From contig JASHVT010000003.1 in assembly GCA_030039515.1 (NCBI GenBank), positions 1-7,818 of the forward strand: 7,818 bases of DNA. The letters are read 5' to 3'. This DNA is from Nitrososphaerales archaeon. GTDB taxonomy: Archaea; Thermoproteota; Nitrososphaeria; Nitrososphaerales; Gagatemarchaeaceae. Every line of letters begins with the position of its first letter. The first letter of the stretch is position 1. Under the pieces are notes generated by a model. That model saw nothing but the letters and a program-made list of their open reading frames with translations. It did no database searches and was not told the DNA's origin. A program made the position numbers and the translations under genes. This document shows, in pieces, positions 5,144-7,818 of the stretch.

Positions 5144-6766
5144 GTGCCGATGACTGACTCCGGGGGGAGCCAGCCGGCCGGGCAAGACGAGACTGAACCG
5201 AAGGTCTTCATCAGGGAGAGCACCGGGCTAGTGAAGAACGTCTCGTTCCTAGACAGCATCTCCCTCAACATGAGCAACATGTCAATCGGCCCGTTGTTCG
5301 CCACCCTCGCGGGGTCCACGGTCGCCACCATGGTGATCGTGCCCACGGTGACAGGCCTGAACCTCGTAGCAGCGTCGATGATAGCCTTCCTGTTAGGCGT
5401 CCCTCAAATTGTCGTTTACACCATGATGTCGAGAAGGTTTCCGCGCACTGGAGGCGACTACGTCTGGCTCTCGCGCACGTTCGGAGGGTTCTGGGGGAGC
5501 AGCCTGTCCTTCTGGGGATATACGATGGAGACCACGGCGTTCCTGGCGCTTGTTATCATCCTTCTGGACTATGCCATAGGATCTGTAGGACTGGCTATGT
5601 TCGGGGCTGGCGCTTCGTTCTACTATAACTTCTTTAGCACACCAGTCACCCAGTTCGAGGTAGGCGCCGCCCTGTTCACCATCCTGATAGTGATCAACAT
5701 CATCAAGCCCAAGGCAGGGTTCACTCTGGTGTCGGTCCTGACAATCTTCGGGATATTCTCCTTGCTCCTCGCGATGGGGGTGCTCCTCTCTGCGGGCTCG
5801 AACGGGGTAGCCAACTATGTGACGAGCCTGGGCGTGACCAACGCGAGCGTGCTCAAGACCTCCTCGGGACTCTCGCTGGTGGTCAACGGGACCGCAGCGT
5901 ACAAACCGTCGGGACTGCCGTTCGACCTCAACCTCGGGAACACGATCTTCATCATGCCAGTGATATTCGCGTTCGTGTACCCATGGCTCAACGCCGGTCC
6001 GGCCGTGGCGTCCGAGATCAAGGGGAGGAACGCACTGAAATGGAACGTCCCGATATCCGCGGTGACCGCATTCGTCCTCCTGACCGGCGCCCTCGCAGTG
6101 CTGTACTTCGTGGCCGGGATGCCTTTCATCAACGCCTTGTTCTCCAATCCAGCCTACGCGAGCGATGGAGTGAACTTCTTCACGCTGGCCATGGGAGTAG
6201 CGAACAACTCCGTCCTGGCTTGGGTAATAGGCATAGGATGGATCGCAATGCAATATGGCACCATAGCCTACGCGGTGATCGTGATTTCACGATACCTCCT
6301 CGCGCAGTCATTCGACCGGTTCCTCCCTTCCAAGGTCTCCTACGTGAGCCAGCGGTTCGGATCTCCGATAGTGGCGAACGCGATCACATATGTGGTGGTG
6401 CTGGTCCTCCTCGGACTGGCCACGTACTACTACGCAAGTTACAGCGCCCTCTTCGGCGCGATCCTGGCCTCCATGATCTACTTCATCTTCGTAGGGCTCT
6501 GCGCTGCGACCCATGGCCTGCGCAAAGAACGCGGCCGCACGAAGTGGACGCTAGCGGTCGCAGGAGTCGCCGACGCCGTCGTCTTCGCATTCATCTCTTA
6601 CCAATACCTCGCTAACAGGACGTTCACGGGGATCGACTGGCTGACGGAGACATTCCTCGTCGTGACGTTCATAGCAGGAGCGCTCATCTATCTGGTCTCG
6701 AAGTGGTATAACGGGAAGAGAGGCATAGACATCTCCCTCGCCTATAAGGAACTGCCACCAGAATAG
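5144..6766 (+). CDS. APC-superfamily amino acid permease (AA_permease_2 type)
   Basis: This is a secondary transporter in the cytoplasmic membrane for amino acids, amines or related compounds, probably proton-coupled. A soluble N-terminus of about 35 residues leads to SLNMSNMSIGP (40-50, the unwound TM1 substrate region of the family). About twelve hydrophobic segments follow, roughly at 45-67, 72-95, 115-130, 132-150, 170-187, 192-216, 265-285, 303-325, 355-382, 407-428, 433-454 and 468-518 (the last probably two helices). The FPRTGGDYVWLSR motif (99-111) after TM2 and RYLLAQSFDRFLP (383-395) are typical of APC permeases. A loop of about 48 residues (217-264) rich in Ser, Asn and Gly lies between TM6 and TM7 on the presumed outside. 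The GTG at 5144 gives 540 residues; ATG 5150 fits the TATA box better. The Rieske gene starts 11 bases after the stop, so the two are very probably co-transcribed. Substrate unknown. Confidence 0.93.
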   Translation: MPMTDSGGSQPAGQDETEPKVFIRESTGLVKNVSFLDSISLNMSNMSIGPLFATLAGSTVATMVIVPTVTGLNLVAASMIAFLLGVPQIVVYTMMSRRFPRTGGDYVWLSRTFGGFWGSSLSFWGYTMETTAFLALVIILLDYAIGSVGLAMFGAGASFYYNFFSTPVTQFEVGAALFTILIVINIIKPKAGFTLVSVLTIFGIFSLLLAMGVLLSAGSNGVANYVTSLGVTNASVLKTSSGLSLVVNGTAAYKPSGLPFDLNLGNTIFIMPVIFAFVYPWLNAGPAVASEIKGRNALKWNVPISAVTAFVLLTGALAVLYFVAGMPFINALFSNPAYASDGVNFFTLAMGVANNSVLAWVIGIGWIAMQYGTIAYAVIVISRYLLAQSFDRFLPSKVSYVSQRFGSPIVANAITYVVVLVLLGLATYYYASYSALFGAILASMIYFIFVGLCAATHGLRKERGRTKWTLAVAGVADAVVFAFISYQYLANRTFTGIDWLTETFLVVTFIAGALIYLVSKWYNGKRGIDISLAYKELPPE

Positions 6767-6777
6767 AACCGCGAGTC

Positions 6778-7746
6778 ATGATAAAGGACAATGTGCTCCT
6801 GAACGACTGGCACCCGGTCGCGAGGTCGTCGGACCTGCCAGAGGCATCGGTCATGCCCGCAGAGCTCTTGGGCGAAGAGCTGGTGCTGTGGAGGACGCGA
6901 GGCAGGGCAATGGCCTGGCAGGACCTGTGCGTGCACAGAGGGTCGAGGCTGTCCCTGGGGAGGTCGGATGGGGGGCTGCTGCAGTGCGCCTACCATGGGT
7001 GGACTTACAACGACGCCGGCGAGTGCGTGAAATATCCTGCGCATCCCGAGGTAAAGCCCTCGCCCAAGGCGAAGGTCACCACCTACAACTGCATCGAGCG
7101 GTATGGGCTGGTCTGGGCGTGCCTTGGCGAGCCGCACGGCGAGGTCCCGCGATTCGAGGAGTGGGACGACCCCGCGTACAGGAAGATAGCTTGCGGGCCG
7201 TATCGCTATCGCAGCAGCGGCACCCGGGCGATCGAGAACTTCCTCGACGTCGCACATCTCCCTGTCCTACACGCCGGGATGCTCGGAGACGCTTCTCACG
7301 CCGAGATCTCGGACTACGAAGTTCAGGATGAGGGAGACGGGATAACCGCCAAGAACGTGAAAGTCTGGCAGCCGGATCCGGATGGCACCGGAATCGGGAA
7401 GAACGTCGTCTACACGTACAAGGTGATGAGGCCGATGACGGCTTATCTGGCCAAGGACACCGACGAGGGAAGGCTCTCGATATTCGCGAGCGTGTGCCCG
7501 GTCAGCGAGTTCGACTCGGTGGCGTGGTTCTGGCTGGCGATGAACTACGGCAAGGACGTCCCGGAGCAAGAGCTGGTAGCGTTCCAGGACCGAATCACGG
7601 GCCAAGACATCCCGATAGTGGAGTCTCAGAGGCCTGAGAGACTGCCTCTCGACCTCCAGGCAGAGCTCCACCTCAGGTCCGACAGGGTCGCGGTGGCGTA
7701 CAGGAAGTGGCTGAAGAGGTTAGGCGTCTCCTTCGGCACGACCTAG
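6778..7746 (+). CDS. Rieske non-haem iron oxygenase, catalytic subunit (VanA/phthalate-oxygenase-like)
   Basis: It is predicted to hydroxylate or oxidatively demethylate an organic substrate using O2 and electrons from a separate reductase or ferredoxin. The Rieske [2Fe-2S] motif is C51-x-H53-x16-C70-x2-H73 (CVHRG ... CAYHGWTY). The mononuclear iron site is ENFLDVAHLPVLH (153-165), with Asp157 bridging and His160/His165 as ligands; the third ligand is probably Asp277 in GQDIPIVESQRP. At 322 residues it matches single-subunit monooxygenases of the vanillate demethylase, dicamba demethylase and toluenesulfonate type, not the larger ring-hydroxylating alpha subunits of about 450. The ATG is 11 bases after the permease stop with no strong Shine-Dalgarno, suggesting coupling. 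No reductase or ferredoxin gene is visible in the window. The substrate is presumably something imported by the permease, such as an aromatic or N-methylated amino-acid-like compound, by inference. Confidence 0.93.
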   Translation: MIKDNVLLNDWHPVARSSDLPEASVMPAELLGEELVLWRTRGRAMAWQDLCVHRGSRLSLGRSDGGLLQCAYHGWTYNDAGECVKYPAHPEVKPSPKAKVTTYNCIERYGLVWACLGEPHGEVPRFEEWDDPAYRKIACGPYRYRSSGTRAIENFLDVAHLPVLHAGMLGDASHAEISDYEVQDEGDGITAKNVKVWQPDPDGTGIGKNVVYTYKVMRPMTAYLAKDTDEGRLSIFASVCPVSEFDSVAWFWLAMNYGKDVPEQELVAFQDRITGQDIPIVESQRPERLPLDLQAELHLRSDRVAVAYRKWLKRLGVSFGTT

Positions 7747-7818
7747 ACTGAGCGCGCCTTCGGCATCAGGACGCAGCCGTCCTTGAAGACCTTGGAGAGA
7801 GTCCGAGACACCAGGTAC
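7743..7818 (-). CDS. C-terminal fragment of an unidentified minus-strand gene
   Basis: Reading leftwards from the window edge, one frame stays open for 24 codons and ends in TAG (7745-7743), with a C-terminus of RTLSKVFKDGCVLMPKARSV. Third positions are GC-rich like the neighbours, and no other frame on this stretch looks better. Its stop shares the palindrome CTAG with the oxygenase stop, so the two genes converge with a 4-base overlap. Too little is visible to name a family; the call rests on frame, codon bias and compact spacing. Confidence 0.45.
   Translation of the reverse strand, partial: YLVSRTLSKVFKDGCVLMPKARSV

Noticed and set aside
5393..6253. 286-codon minus-strand open frame opposite the permease
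   Set aside because: The translation is rich in His, Arg and Glu, typical of the reverse complement of a membrane protein gene, and the permease frame is unmistakable.
1..7818. CRISPR arrays, insertion sequences, tRNA or rRNA genes
   Set aside because: No regularly spaced direct repeats, transposase-like frame with terminal repeats, or structured RNA gene was found on reading either strand.

Overview
The window looks archaeal. It is GC-rich, uses AGG arginine codons freely, and has short AT-rich boxes about 25-31 bases upstream of start codons (TTAAATAT before the permease, TATTTAATATTT before the IscA-like gene). This is the pattern of TATA-driven, leaderless or short-leader transcription. 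The gene content (archaeal-type phosphohexomutases, a ThiL-like kinase with a KLDMLVEGTDVP core, class II fumarase, an A-type Fe-S carrier, small zinc-ribbon and conserved hypothetical proteins) suggests a TACK archaeon, perhaps Nitrososphaeria/Thaumarchaeota. That lineage call is inference from memory of the families, not a database result.

Layout, left to right. (1) The last 35 codons of a plus-strand phosphoglucosamine/phosphomannomutase converge on, and overlap by 9 bases, a minus-strand pair: a second phosphohexomutase (2398 to 1061) followed by a thiL-like gene (975 to 100). The thiL reading frame continues upstream of its first canonical start, through the GDD metal-binding motif, up to the mutase stop codon without any ATG, GTG or TTG. 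(2) Divergent from the mutase is a 165-residue conserved hypothetical with a zincin-like HxxxH segment that lacks the catalytic Glu. (3) Convergent with it is a class II fumarase whose N-terminus is about 25 residues short, preceded on the same strand by an IscA/ErpA-type Fe-S protein. (4) A 154-base divergent intergenic region carries a near-symmetric TATA box and a perfect 9-bp hairpin with a GAAA loop, followed by a small CxxC...CxxC zinc-ribbon gene. (5) After a second strong inverted repeat (8 bp, extended by 5 bp) abutting a TATA box comes an apparent two-gene operon: a 12-TM APC-superfamily permease and a single-component-size Rieske non-haem iron oxygenase. (6) The right edge holds the C-terminal 24 codons of a minus-strand gene whose stop shares a CTAG with the oxygenase stop.

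Functionally, the left two thirds are mainly housekeeping: sugar phosphate isomerisation, thiamine diphosphate synthesis, TCA cycle and Fe-S supply. The right third is accessory: transport of an amino-acid-like compound coupled to an oxidative step, probably hydroxylation or O-/N-demethylation, under what looks like a dedicated palindromic operator. No mobile elements, CRISPR arrays, tRNA or rRNA genes were found. Apart from the 154-base region, intergenic gaps are under 100 bases, so there is no gene-free stretch over 300 bases.
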